From the NCBI RefSeq assembly GCF_963678635.1, contig NC_087064.1, positions 39,529,464-39,593,463 on the forward strand: a DNA stretch of 64,000 bases. The letters run 5' to 3'. Origin of the DNA: Symsagittifera roscoffensis. Taxonomy: Eukaryota; Xenacoelomorpha; Acoela; Convolutidae. Under the pieces are notes generated by a model. That model saw only the letters and a list, made by a program, of their open reading frames with translations. It was not told the origin of the DNA and did no database searches. How positions within the stretch are numbered: the first letter of the stretch is position 1; every line of letters begins with the position of its first letter. The position numbers were made by a program, and so were the translations under genes. This document shows positions 55,222-64,000 of this stretch, one piece after another.

Positions 55222-56471
55222 AGAGAAAGACTCAACGCATTCCATGATAGGTTTGGCTCGTAATGTTTGAACGTCACCCCCCGAACAAATCTATGGTTAA
55301 AACTATCGAAGCAACAACACAGAATCACTATAATAGGACTTCGATCAGGCTTTCAAATTGCGAACGGCGTAAATGAGTGTACGGAAAAGATGTTGCTGAA
55401 GATGGCTGCCATGGCTTTTCTTGCCTCAAAAGTGCAGGGAGATTCTCTAGGCGTTCAAAAACGTTTCTGGAACGTTACTGGAACTTATTTTTTACATGAT
55501 CTGCCGTTTTTACAGTTTTTTCCACCCACATGTGTTCTGTTTTAAGGAAACGACACCTCTACAAGACAAATCTGATGCAACCAGGCGGCTTGACGCTTGT
55601 CCGATGGGCTGTTTGTAGGAATCTCTTGTGCGATGCTACCGCACTCCAAGCCCCTAGTAGAATAAGCGCAGGCTCCGTTTGTAGCTCCGGATCGGCTGCT
55701 GCCGATCCGCAGATTGCAAAACTGACAAATATAGAGGTTTAAAGATTGATTAAAACGTGTTTTAACCAATAGTTTTTTAAGTTCAGGTTGCCTCCGGCCC
55801 TAACTCGCAGATTTGTTGCAAAAAAAGTCTGTACGAACTTGAGATCATCCACTGAGGAAACCAGGGCAATCAATTTTCTTTATCAAAAGCTTCCTAATTT
55901 TCTTTGAAATAGACGTTGTGAACGCTGCCTGTGTACTCGGCGCCATTAATGATACACTTGTTTTCGAAAAAAAAATCATTTGCAGAGCCAAGAGAGCAAA
56001 AGCGCAGTTTATTACAATTTTCCACAAACCCGTAGCCTCATATCAGGTTAATTTTTGTTGAGTTTTACTCAACATGTTTCTTTCGTGCAGATGCTATTTT
56101 TCTCAATCTAGCTGGCTTGATTCCCAGTTTTTTTGTTTCACTTCATTTGTCTTTTATTTAAGAAAATTCTATTGATTTTAGACTGAGTGAACGAATGAAA
56201 GATTTGTGAAGTAATTTGGGATACCATGATTGTTTTCGACCTTTTGATTTACTTGAAACAAAACACAAAAGAATTTGGAGAAATTCCTTACTAAGAATCA
56301 GTGGGGTGAAATAGTCAAAGAGATGCAAAGCAACTATTTGATCTAACTGATACTTCATTAGAAGACGAGTACAATACTGGTATAGCACATATTGCATGTT
56401 AGCATACTGGAAAAATAGTCAGTTTTTGTTAATTTTTTGATCGATCTATCAAACTTTTTTTATATGAGTGC
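55222..56471. other. Unclassified sequence right of gap
   Basis: Moderately less AT-rich to about 55750. A plus-strand frame of 92 codons (55267-55545) and one of 70 (55530-55742) have no recognisable motif. A 9-bp hairpin CGGATCGGC-TGCT-GCCGATCCG lies at 55688-55709. The remainder to 56471 shows nothing recognisable. Confidence 0.4.
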
Positions 56472-57202
56472 CCGTACCCAGGGGATTTTCTGCGCAAGAT
56501 ATTAAGTTTTTTATTCCTTACGTAGGTTGATTCTCAGATCTAAAATTCTCTATTTCAGATCTTGATCAAAATTTACAAATTTCAGATCTGAAAATTCGAT
56601 CCGAAATGGAAAAATTCAGATCTGAAATAACCTTGAAAAACAAAGTTTCAGATCTGAAATCAGATCTGAGAAATCCTTTGTTAAATTATAATTTATGCTT
56701 TTCGAGCAAAACATGGAGTTTTTTTTCTAATGTTTCTGCAATACGCACTTATGTTTAGATTAACTAGCGGTCAAAAAAATGTTATGACACCTGTGACTTT
56801 TTTGATTTTCATGCGATATTCATGGGTTTACAATGTTCTTCTCATGCTTCAGGAAACATACTTCGGCAGTCTGCAACTGAGATTTTGCTGAGTACCTGCT
56901 AGTTGCTAGCAGAAGCTTTACAAAATCAAAAGTAGCAAAAATTGAGTCCGAATCATTGATTTTTCAGATCTGAAAAAACCAGGAAATAGAAAATTTCAGA
57001 CCTGAAATTAGATCTGAAGAAGATTTTTTCAGATCTGAAATAACCAAGGAGAAGAAAAATTCAGACCTGAAAATAGATCTGAAATAACCAATCCTTAAAG
57101 AGTCCAAGTGTTAGTTAAACATTTCACAACCTATTTCAGATCTGAAATTTAGATCTAAAAAAGATTATTTCAGATCTGTTTTAGAAAATTTACTGGGTAC
57201 GG
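56472..57202. mobile_element. TIR element filled with TTTCAGATCTGAAA words
   Basis: Ends CCGTACCCAG (56472-56481) and CTGGGTACGG (57193-57202) are perfectly inverted for 10 bp and for 17 of the outer 20. The interior repeats the palindrome TTTCAGATCTGAAA and one-base variants about fifteen times, leaving little other sequence. No coding. Target duplication not evident. Confidence 0.6.
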
Positions 57203-57345
57203 ATGTGGCAGGTAATCGAAAGACAGAGCTTTGGCTGAATTTCAGATCTGAAATTTAGATCTAAAAAAGATTATTTCAGATCTGTTTTAGAAAATTTACT
57301 GGGTACGGATGTGGCAGGTAATCGAAAGACAGAGCTTTGGCTGAA
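57134..57345. repeat. 106-bp exact tandem duplication
   Basis: 57134-57239 is repeated identically at 57240-57345. It includes the right end of the TIR element plus 37 bp of flank, so it happened after the insertion and recently. Confidence 0.95.
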
Positions 57346-57568
57346 CTTGATCAATTTTTTTTCTTTTGAACTCAACAAGAGGACCATTTGAACATTGTTC
57401 GCTCTCCCCACATCGACTAAGTGAATTTTCCCCAAACCAAAAAAAAGACGAATTTAACTATTTATTGGATAACAATCCAGAAATTCGATGACCTTTGGGC
57501 AATTTTATCAAAGTTTCAACGGGTTGATTGCAACCCAACTTTGTATGTTTGTGAAGGCGATTTTGTTT

Positions 57569-57678
57569 GCGTGTTCGTGTGTGTGTGTGCGCGCGTGTGT
57601 GTGTGCGTGTGTGTGTGTGCGTGTGTGTGCGCGTGTGTGTGTGTGTGTGTGTGATTTCGTGTGTGTGGGTGTGTGTGC
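57569..57678. repeat. GT/GC microsatellite
   Basis: About 110 bp of (GT)n with interspersed GC. It produces spurious Cys/Val and His/Thr frames on the two strands. Confidence 0.95.
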
Positions 57679-57829
57679 TTTGGTGTAAGCGTGCGTGCTT
57701 TCGTCTGTGTGCATTCGTCTGCGGCATCTCAGGCTATTCTTGTTGATGTCGGTTGTGACATGGTAGCTTCAGCGTTGTGACATGGTACTAATTTACTGAC
57801 AACAAGTTTTCGTTTTAGTCTAAATGAGC

Positions 57830-58196
57830 CCAGCTTCACTGAAAATCAGAAATGGGATGCTCAAGGTTTTTGCAACGCTTTTCTTCCAGCCCTGAATTAA
57901 TACTGATTCAGCGAAAAATCAGGGATTTACATGATTATTGTTATTGCAGTTTTGCTTCAACCCTGAATTGGCGCTGATTCAATGAGAATCAGGGATGTTC
58001 ATGGTGATTGTTGTGTTATTTCAGCCTTGAAATAGCGCTGTTAGCGCTGATCTAGCCCTTAAATTTCAGCTCTGAAATAAAGCTGAAACTTCCCTGATCA
58101 TGGATAAGTGGCTACTGATCAGGGACAAAATTAGCGATGTTAGGTTACTGAAAAACTCTGATCCAGCGATAATTATCTAAGACAGGTCAACCCGGG
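57830..58196. mobile_element. Array of AATCAGGGAT/CAGCCCTGAATT words ending in a TIR half
   Basis: Words such as GAATCAGGGAT, CAGCCCTGAAT and GCGCTGATTC recur in both orientations. The stretch ends GGTCAACCCGGG (58185-58196), identical to the right end of the 902-bp element at 51712-52613 although the interiors are unrelated. I did not find a convincing left end. It abuts the region of uS5 exon B. Confidence 0.5.
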
Positions 58197-58252
58197 AAAA
58201 CAGCCTTCGGTTTCAGATGCATTTTTGTGTAGAGTCAAATTTTCTGTATCAG

Positions 58253-58423
58253 GCGAGTGGGGAGAGTGGGGGAGCGAAAGTGCGTCTTTTCCCTGCCCCT
58301 TTTGCTGTTGGCATTGTCGGCTGCACCTGTATGTATCAGGAGGAACTACTGAAGTTAGCAGGAGTAACTGACTGCTTCGTGGCCTACAACAACGCCTCAG
58401 CCACAAGCTCCACCGGCAATCAG
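58253..58423 (+). CDS. RPS2: uS5/RPS2-like exon B
   Basis: 171 nt, 57 codons, phase 0 at both ends, acceptor TGTATCAG and donor CAG|GTACAC. It encodes KVRLFPAPFAVGIV, EELLKLAGVTDCFVAYNN and ATSSTGN. These align in order with the C-terminal half of cytosolic uS5: the V-R-L-x-P-A-P strand, G-I-V, the L-L-x-x-A-G-x-x-D-C helix, then the T-x-G-N turn. Joined after exon A (ending AGK) it continues the uS5 fold without gap. Several residues that are nearly invariant in uS5 differ (PRGTGIV is PFAVGIV). The final exon was not found. Confidence 0.75.
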
Positions 58424-58516
58424 GTACACAATTGCTACAGACACTCTCCCTTTCTCCCCTTCTTGACAACTCATGTATCTTTAATACTATTTTGATTTGT
58501 ATCAAGCCAAAGGCAG

Positions 58517-58905
58517 TGGAACCAGTTTAAAACTAGTAATTAAAATAGTTTAAACAATTATATTCTAGATAAAACTATCTCTATAAAATGTTTCTTACTA
58601 ACCATAATCATGATCCATAACTAACACTCACAATTATTTGTAATGCTGGAACTACTTGTAGTTCCAGCACCAGAAAAGTTTAAATAGAACTCAGATAGCA
58701 GTTGTTCTCCTTTGGAACAAGCTCCACGTATCCAACCAGCTAATACCTGTATACACTAGATCTATTGAGACAAGGAGATATAAGAGTATGATTAAGATCG
58801 GTATTAGACTAAAAAGTTGCACGAATCTATGCGGCGGAAAATAAGATAGCGTGACGAATAGATGGTGTCTTTTATCTGAAAAATAATCTATGAGCAAGCT
58901 ACTCC
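58517..58905 (+). repeat. E2 5' LTR
   Basis: Begins TGGAACCAGTTTAAAACTAGT; aligned with the three other full LTRs to about CTCCAGGCA. TATA-like GATATAAGAG at about 58777. The right end is approximate. Confidence 0.65.
58644..58669 (+). promoter_or_regulatory. E2 LTR hairpin with compensated arms
   Basis: TGCTGGAACTAC-TT-GTAGTTCCAGCA, 12-bp perfect arms. Compared with E1 (16997-17024), T to C and A to G in the left arm are matched by A to G and T to C in the right arm, so two base pairs changed on both sides. Confidence 0.75.
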
Positions 58906-60560
58906 AGGCAAAAACTCAGTAGTGAAGAAACATATTAAGCAGCTTGACAATTTTCCTACTGACTGAAGATTGTTTTATGCAATTCAGGGTTTACTCGGGG
59001 TGACCAAAAATTGCTTAGATTCTCTCTTTAAAAAATTTTACATCTTTCTACAAAATTAGGCTCTAAGGATGTTACAAGATATAGAATTTTTCTTACGAGA
59101 GAATTGTAAGATAATGACTTTTCTTACAAGAAAGTTGTAAGATAGGAACTTTTTCGGATCATATGGACAATCTCTCCACCGCCCCCTCAAACGGATTTTG
59201 CGAGATAAAGTCTAAGTTGGTTATTTCGCTTTTCAGCAAACTTTGTACGATTTGAGTTTTCAATCAATCAAAATGCTCAGTTTAAGTCCGAGTTTGCTTT
59301 CTCATAGACTAATTACTAATCACGATTGGTTGGTTCTAAATATTTTACAGTGATAGGTAACCTGGAAAAATTTGGGCTTCTACATCGTGAAACGACCCAA
59401 ATAACGAGTATTTCTCTACAGAGTTCTCCCTGCAGTAATTTTTCACTCTCTAACATTTCTTGATGTTTTTAGCATATCATTTAACCATAATAATGACTAA
59501 TAAAATGATACACAAGTCGTTTCTTTCATCACAAACTGCATTAACTTAAAAATCTTTCATAGAAATAAAATTTGTTGATAAAAAAACGAAAATTAGTTAG
59601 TAATAAAAATAAAATTAGTTTTATTGAATTTATTAAAATTCATTGCTTCTTAAGGAACCTAATTTTTTCACTCTTTCATTTTCCCTAATTCATCTCATCC
59701 TTGTTTCCTCATCTAAAACATAACGAACTTCAAAACCTAATATCATTTAAACTTTTTTATCTTTAGTTCAGTTCTTCTAAACTCTCAATACTTTATTTAG
59801 CTTCAAATTACAACTAAAATAAAATCAAGGCATGTTCATGCTCTGTATTAACCTAAGCTTCCTTTAAATTAGATCATCAAGGCTATCCATGAATCTTTAA
59901 AAATTAACTAATTTTAAGTTTTATTTCATTTAATTAAAACCATTTGAGCTTCCCTTTGATCAATCAGAACAATTTTGTTCCCCCAACCTCCTAGATAAAG
60001 TGGGTAACGACCTCAAACGTCGATTCACTCTCCAACCCTTATTAACGACCCCGGACTTATAGAAATTTTTGAAAAATTAACCATTTTAAGTAAAATTAAC
60101 AGTGAAGAACTTCGGTTACTCATCCTTTAATTGACCCAGGCTAAAACAATCAGAAACTTAATAAGATCTGAAATAGTATCTATCAATCTTCTTGTGTTCT
60201 AATTATATCTGAACTTTGTGGATTGATTAACTATTCTCCAACACTCTACCACAAAATTACAAACCTAAGTAGGATTAAGTAAGTTTTTCTTAAAGTAAAT
60301 CTTAGCCACCGAGACAGAAAACATCATTCTAACGAATTGATATATTTCTCTCCAACCCGTCAACCTCAACAACCTTGGCCGCAAGTTAGAATATCCTCAC
60401 AACAAGCGCAAGGACTAACAGTTGAGGAAAAAAATTTAACCCTGAATTTTGCGATCAACATCTTAAGCTTTATTCCAAGATATATTTAGAAATAAATAAA
60501 CAATAATACTCCATAACTGCCTAATTCAAAAAGAATGTTCCGACCTTGTAATTCCTTTAC
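58906..60560 (+). other. E2 leader, non-coding
   Basis: No frames. Conserved islands shared with the E1 leader lie around 59940-60130, best at TAACGACCTCAAACGTCGAT and GGTTACTCATCC. Confidence 0.5.
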
Positions 60561-61828
60561 TTAGACAAAAAAATGGGATATTTTAGATCGAAAAAACAAA
60601 CGAGAGAAAAGCAATTACAACAAACCATAAACAAATTTTAAAACACAGATTTTCTAAGACACGAAACGCAGTTACGGAATTGAACGCTACGACAATACAA
60701 AAAGTTCGGGACCTACAAGGATCAATCGACAAAAATAACCCAATAAACGACCAAAAGTTTTTTTTTTCTGTTTCAGAATCCACAACACCATTATCAATAA
60801 TATATGAAAGCAGAAAAAAAATTTACACCTTCTTAAGCCGGTACGACTAGATAATTGGAATCAACCAAAAAGAAACCTTAAAAAATTACACATTAACCGT
60901 AAAAAAAATACCGAAATTGATTCAATACGACAAAAGTTTTGACGATGATTCTTCTAAACTTGATCACAATCTACCAGGCATTAGTTATATCACCTCTTAT
61001 TACGGAATACTTACTATTGAAATCTTACCTTTACAAACAAATCAAACAACACACCGAATATAAACAGATGACATAGAACTAGACTTGTCGAAAGTTTTCA
61101 CAGAATTCAGTAAAAGTATTCAACATCAAAATTCACAAAGAGCAAACTCATTTTTCATAAATGATGTTTTCTCCGTCGTTCATAGTTACATTTCTAAATG
61201 AGCACCAAACAAAATATTCTCGACATGCAATAGTAAGACAGGAAGTCAACCTTTTTCTCGCAATTTTGGGACTCAATTCGTGAAACACTCACGTACAAGG
61301 AAATATCACAAATAATAAAAGTCGATCTACAAAGAATCCTAGCATGGTTCAAAAGAGACTATTTTGTTCACAATTTAGATTTTATTTCATTATCAAGAAG
61401 AAATTTCCGACCCCGACCGCAAGCATCAGACAATGAAACTATTTTTGGCAGACCAAACAGAATATGTACGTGACCCTGATTGTTCTCAATTTTTTTTTGT
61501 CAGTAAACCTAATGATAATTAAAATGCGGCAACCGCCACTGTTTTCGTGCACAAAGATTATTCAAGAGTAACTCCATTCACCATTGGTGCAACATCCTTA
61601 AATTATAACACAATAATTGAAGATAGAACAAGTAAAAATAGTTTAAACTCAACATTAATAAAAACACAGGAAACCCGTAATGTTACTAGAAATCTGACTC
61701 AAAAAGTTTTTCAAACACAATTAAACTTTATAAACGAAGAAGTAACAAAACCCACAATAACACCACAAAGTGTCTCCTCTAGCCATCCAACACTCACAAC
61801 ACCACATAAAAAATACCCCTTTCCATAA
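60561..61828 (+). pseudogene. E2 first ORF, unknown (upstream of capsid)
   Basis: Degenerate counterpart of 18775-19933. The middle part shares TDDIELDLSKVFT and IQHQNSQRAN with E1. The last part, 61547-61828, is still open for 93 codons (TPFTIGATSLNYN, then a Thr/Ser/Pro-rich end). Several stops and shifts between. No recognised family. Confidence 0.5.
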
Positions 61829-62513
61829 CACTACGATAAACAGTTGTTCCAAAATGTTCTCATATGGATTATCAAAAAATAGACCAATAACTAAATGTGA
61901 CTATCTAAAAAACAAAACACGCAAAAATTAAATCCGCAAATGACAATTATGATTTTTTTGCAAACAATAACAAAAGTAACCCAAAAAAAGCCGTTTGCAC
62001 AATGCGACATCAACCAAAAAACATAGCTACACTCAACAGATACCACCACCAGTTTCCATGTGAGTATTCTTTAATGAAAAACGAAAAACTCTCACAGACC
62101 ATACTAAAACTTATCCATTTTCGCGTAATAAAATCCGACAAACAAACAAGTCACAAGAAATCAGCCACACTTTCCTGGAGATAAAGCAACCAAAAACAAC
62201 AACAAAACAATAATATCACGAAAAAAAACAATTGAAAATATGTTGACCAACCACGTAATATTTATCGAACAGATATTTTTGAACTCTACATGAACTCAGA
62301 GCAATTAAGACAAACACAACAAACTCTTCCGAAACGAAAAAAATTGTAATCATAAAACCAAAAAAACACTTAAATTTACTAAACCAATCCAATGCAAACT
62401 GAAATTCCATTACCATATTATTTACAACAATACAAAGTTACAAAAACTCATTTTACAAATTTTACAAAAATACCAAACAACAGAATCACTTCAAACGACA
62501 AAGAATCCGTGCC
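61829..62513 (+). other. E2 degenerate linker
   Basis: Short Asn/Gln/Lys-rich frames, many stops. Corresponds to 19934-20485 of E1. Nothing else recognised. Confidence 0.35.
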
Positions 62514-63226
62514 TTATGGGTGGATCATCTTTTATATCTAATAAACCACTCATGGTTTTCACAGGAACAGACCCTGAAGAGGACTATATAAGACCATTCA
62601 GAAGAGGACTATATAAATAAAGGTAGTTACACAAAATTTGTTTTCAAAAGTAGGTCCAGAACCAGTTAAAACATTACTTCGTCAGAATAGATACATAGAC
62701 GCACAGCATTAATTCAAACCACTCTTGATGGTGCTGCTCAAAATTGGTTTTTAGTCCTAATTATAGAATTTAAATCTGATTGGGATCAATTCATCCAGGA
62801 TTTTTCAAAAATTTTCGACTCTGAAAAAAGTAAACAATATTTGCAACAAAATTCGCAGATTCTTAAACGAAACGAAAAAAAAACAACTCGCAGTAAGAAC
62901 CAAAACCTTAGTATGAAAAGCATTTTTTCTCAATACGCATGATTACAAAAAATACGAAAATGACCGAAACTTCATTGATGACCCTTACACCTCATTTAGT
63001 CAAAATAGCAGGAAAAAAATGATCATCACATCCATCATCGATGCACAAACTTGACATAGAATTTAGAAAAATAATGAATAAACTAGAGCAAGTTTAAATT
63101 TAAATGAAGTTAGAAATAACGGAAAAATCAAAACTTCATTAACTAAACAATGTTCAAACAACAACTTCTCAACGTAACAAAACACGAGACTCTGATAACG
63201 AATTAGCAGAAAAAACCACATCAATT
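62514..63226 (+). pseudogene. E2 capsid-like region
   Basis: Homologous to 20520-21237 of E1: the GGSSF..SNKPLMVFTGTDPEE start, a damaged QNRYIDAQH region, and a Lys/Glu-rich end. At least five frame breaks, including a small local duplication of AGAGGACTATATA (62579 and 62603). Confidence 0.65.
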
Positions 63227-63484
63227 TTGAACATTTATGAAAAGAATCCGAATGTCAAACGCAAACCATCACTCAGGAAAGGGTGCAATAATTGCCGCAG
63301 ACTTAGACATAGCATTGCTGAATGCAGACAAAAAAAAGAAGACAATTTTATTAGACCACAAAAACACAGAGAACCAAACAAGTTTTTTTATCAAAACATG
63401 ATCAAATTAATAGCAGCTCAGAAAAAACACTTCCATATCAACGAAATTTACAAAATTATCCACAAAATAGATATAGCAGAGTAA
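63227..63484 (+). CDS. E2 nucleocapsid with intact CCHC knuckle
   Basis: 85 open codons. C-N-N-C-R-R-L-R-H-S-I-A-E-C gives a complete C-x2-C-x4-H-x4-C knuckle, followed by RQKKEDNFIRPQKHREPNK and a basic tail. The upstream capsid frame is broken. The Arg/Ser/Asn-rich tail continues in broken frames to about 63900. Confidence 0.7.
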   Translation: MNIYEKNPNVKRKPSLRKGCNNCRRLRHSIAECRQKKEDNFIRPQKHREPNKFFYQNMIKLIAAQKKHFHINEIYKIIHKIDIAE

Positions 63485-64000
63485 TCAGTATAGAATCAAT
63501 TACTCTAGATCAAACTGAAATTGACAGAACTTTTCAAACTAAAAAGGGAAAAGTTTTAACCCAAATTCTAGTAATAGATATAATTCCATTTTTACCTTTC
63601 AAGAAACTCTTCAAACAATCGAAATTGTAACTAACCAAATAACCTAAAACGAGACTATTCAAAAAATAGATCACAAAACTACTCCAACGATAGACCAAAT
63701 TATAATACTTATAATTTTAAATGCCGTGATAATTCTGGAAAAAGAAAGAAAAACTGAAAACTAGTTCAACAAACTAGAAACTATTCTCAACCAATACATC
63801 GGATTAGTTCTCAATTTTCAAACAAACAAAATCAAAACTCTAGAAGCAGTACGACAAAACATCAAAGGCAAATAAATCAAGTAAAATCTACAGATAAACA
63901 ATTTCAGACCCGCCAGGTATCGACAAAACAGAAACTTTGGCACTACAGTTAACCCACACACAGTGCAAAAACAAAAGTGATACAGAAAACACGTTTATTA
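63485..64000 (+). pseudogene. E2 nucleocapsid tail, decayed
   Basis: Asn/Ser/Arg-rich words comparable to 21570-22080 of E1 with many stops. Ends at the window edge just before the expected protease linker. Confidence 0.5.

Larger units (their letters stand above)
58517..64000 (+). mobile_element. Ty3/gypsy element E2, 5' part
   Basis: Second copy of the E1 family, running off the window. LTR, leader, first ORF, capsid and nucleocapsid are in the same order as E1 but heavily diverged at nucleotide level. No protease is reached. Confidence 0.75.

Noticed and set aside
54915-55328. Frames crossing the second N run
   Set aside because: Only the left part is integrase of element D; the right part has no demonstrable connection.
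55267-55742. Two plus-strand frames right of the gap as a host gene
   Set aside because: No recognisable motif, no splice context, and no copy to compare; reported as unclassified.
57421-57727. Cys/Val-rich and His/Thr-rich open frames on both strands
   Set aside because: Translations of the GT microsatellite.

Overview
This is eukaryotic, metazoan-looking nuclear DNA: strongly AT-rich, almost entirely transposable elements and their ruins, with two 200-N assembly gaps (1005-1204, 55022-55221). Short introns (56 nt), metazoan-type LTR and non-LTR retroelements and a cytosolic ribosomal-protein-like gene point to an invertebrate animal. I cannot name the species. No tRNA, rRNA, CRISPR or bacterial gene organisation is visible. 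The only host-gene signal is a set of GC-richer plus-strand exons resembling cytosolic ribosomal protein S2 (uS5 family). They occur in the correct protein order and with matching splice phases: exon X (1456-1537), exon A (38381-38547, repeated at 43328-43494 and, broken, at 50555-50711) and exon B (58253-58423). If they form one gene, its introns are 37 kb and about 15-20 kb long and hold everything else in the window. The sequence is much more divergent than a working RPS2 should be, so a paralogue or decaying copy is likely. Layout: (1) 1-1004, a minus-strand LINE fragment (ORF1 plus the start of the ORF2 endonuclease). (2) 1827-8205, a degenerate minus-strand Ty3/gypsy element (element A). 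(3) 8206-16900, non-coding repeats: several arrays built from one short palindromic word each, a 53-bp tandem array, a terminal-inverted-repeat element (10904-12422) and a 1.5-1.7 kb direct repeat flanking a gag-protease fragment. (4) 16904-38027, a composite plus-strand Ty3/gypsy element (E1) with LTR, long leader, gag, protease, three successive reverse-transcriptase copies, RNase H, integrase, a putative envelope-like reading frame and a further unknown coding region. (5) 37317-55021, a tandem, imperfect triplication carrying an E1-family LTR, uS5 exon A and a second minus-strand Ty3/gypsy family (elements B, C, D), with a clean 902-bp TIR element in unit 3. (6) 55222-58516, a second TIR element, a GT microsatellite and uS5 exon B. 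(7) 58517-64000, the 5' part of another plus-strand E1-family element (E2), cut by the window end. Every retroelement coding region seen carries stops, frameshifts or lost catalytic residues; none looks autonomous as it stands. The most checkable observations are the dispersed but phase-consistent uS5 exons, a hairpin in the E1-family LTR with two compensated base-pair changes, a TIR insertion proved by paralogous empty sites inside this same window, and the unexplained class of elements made of iterated short palindromes.
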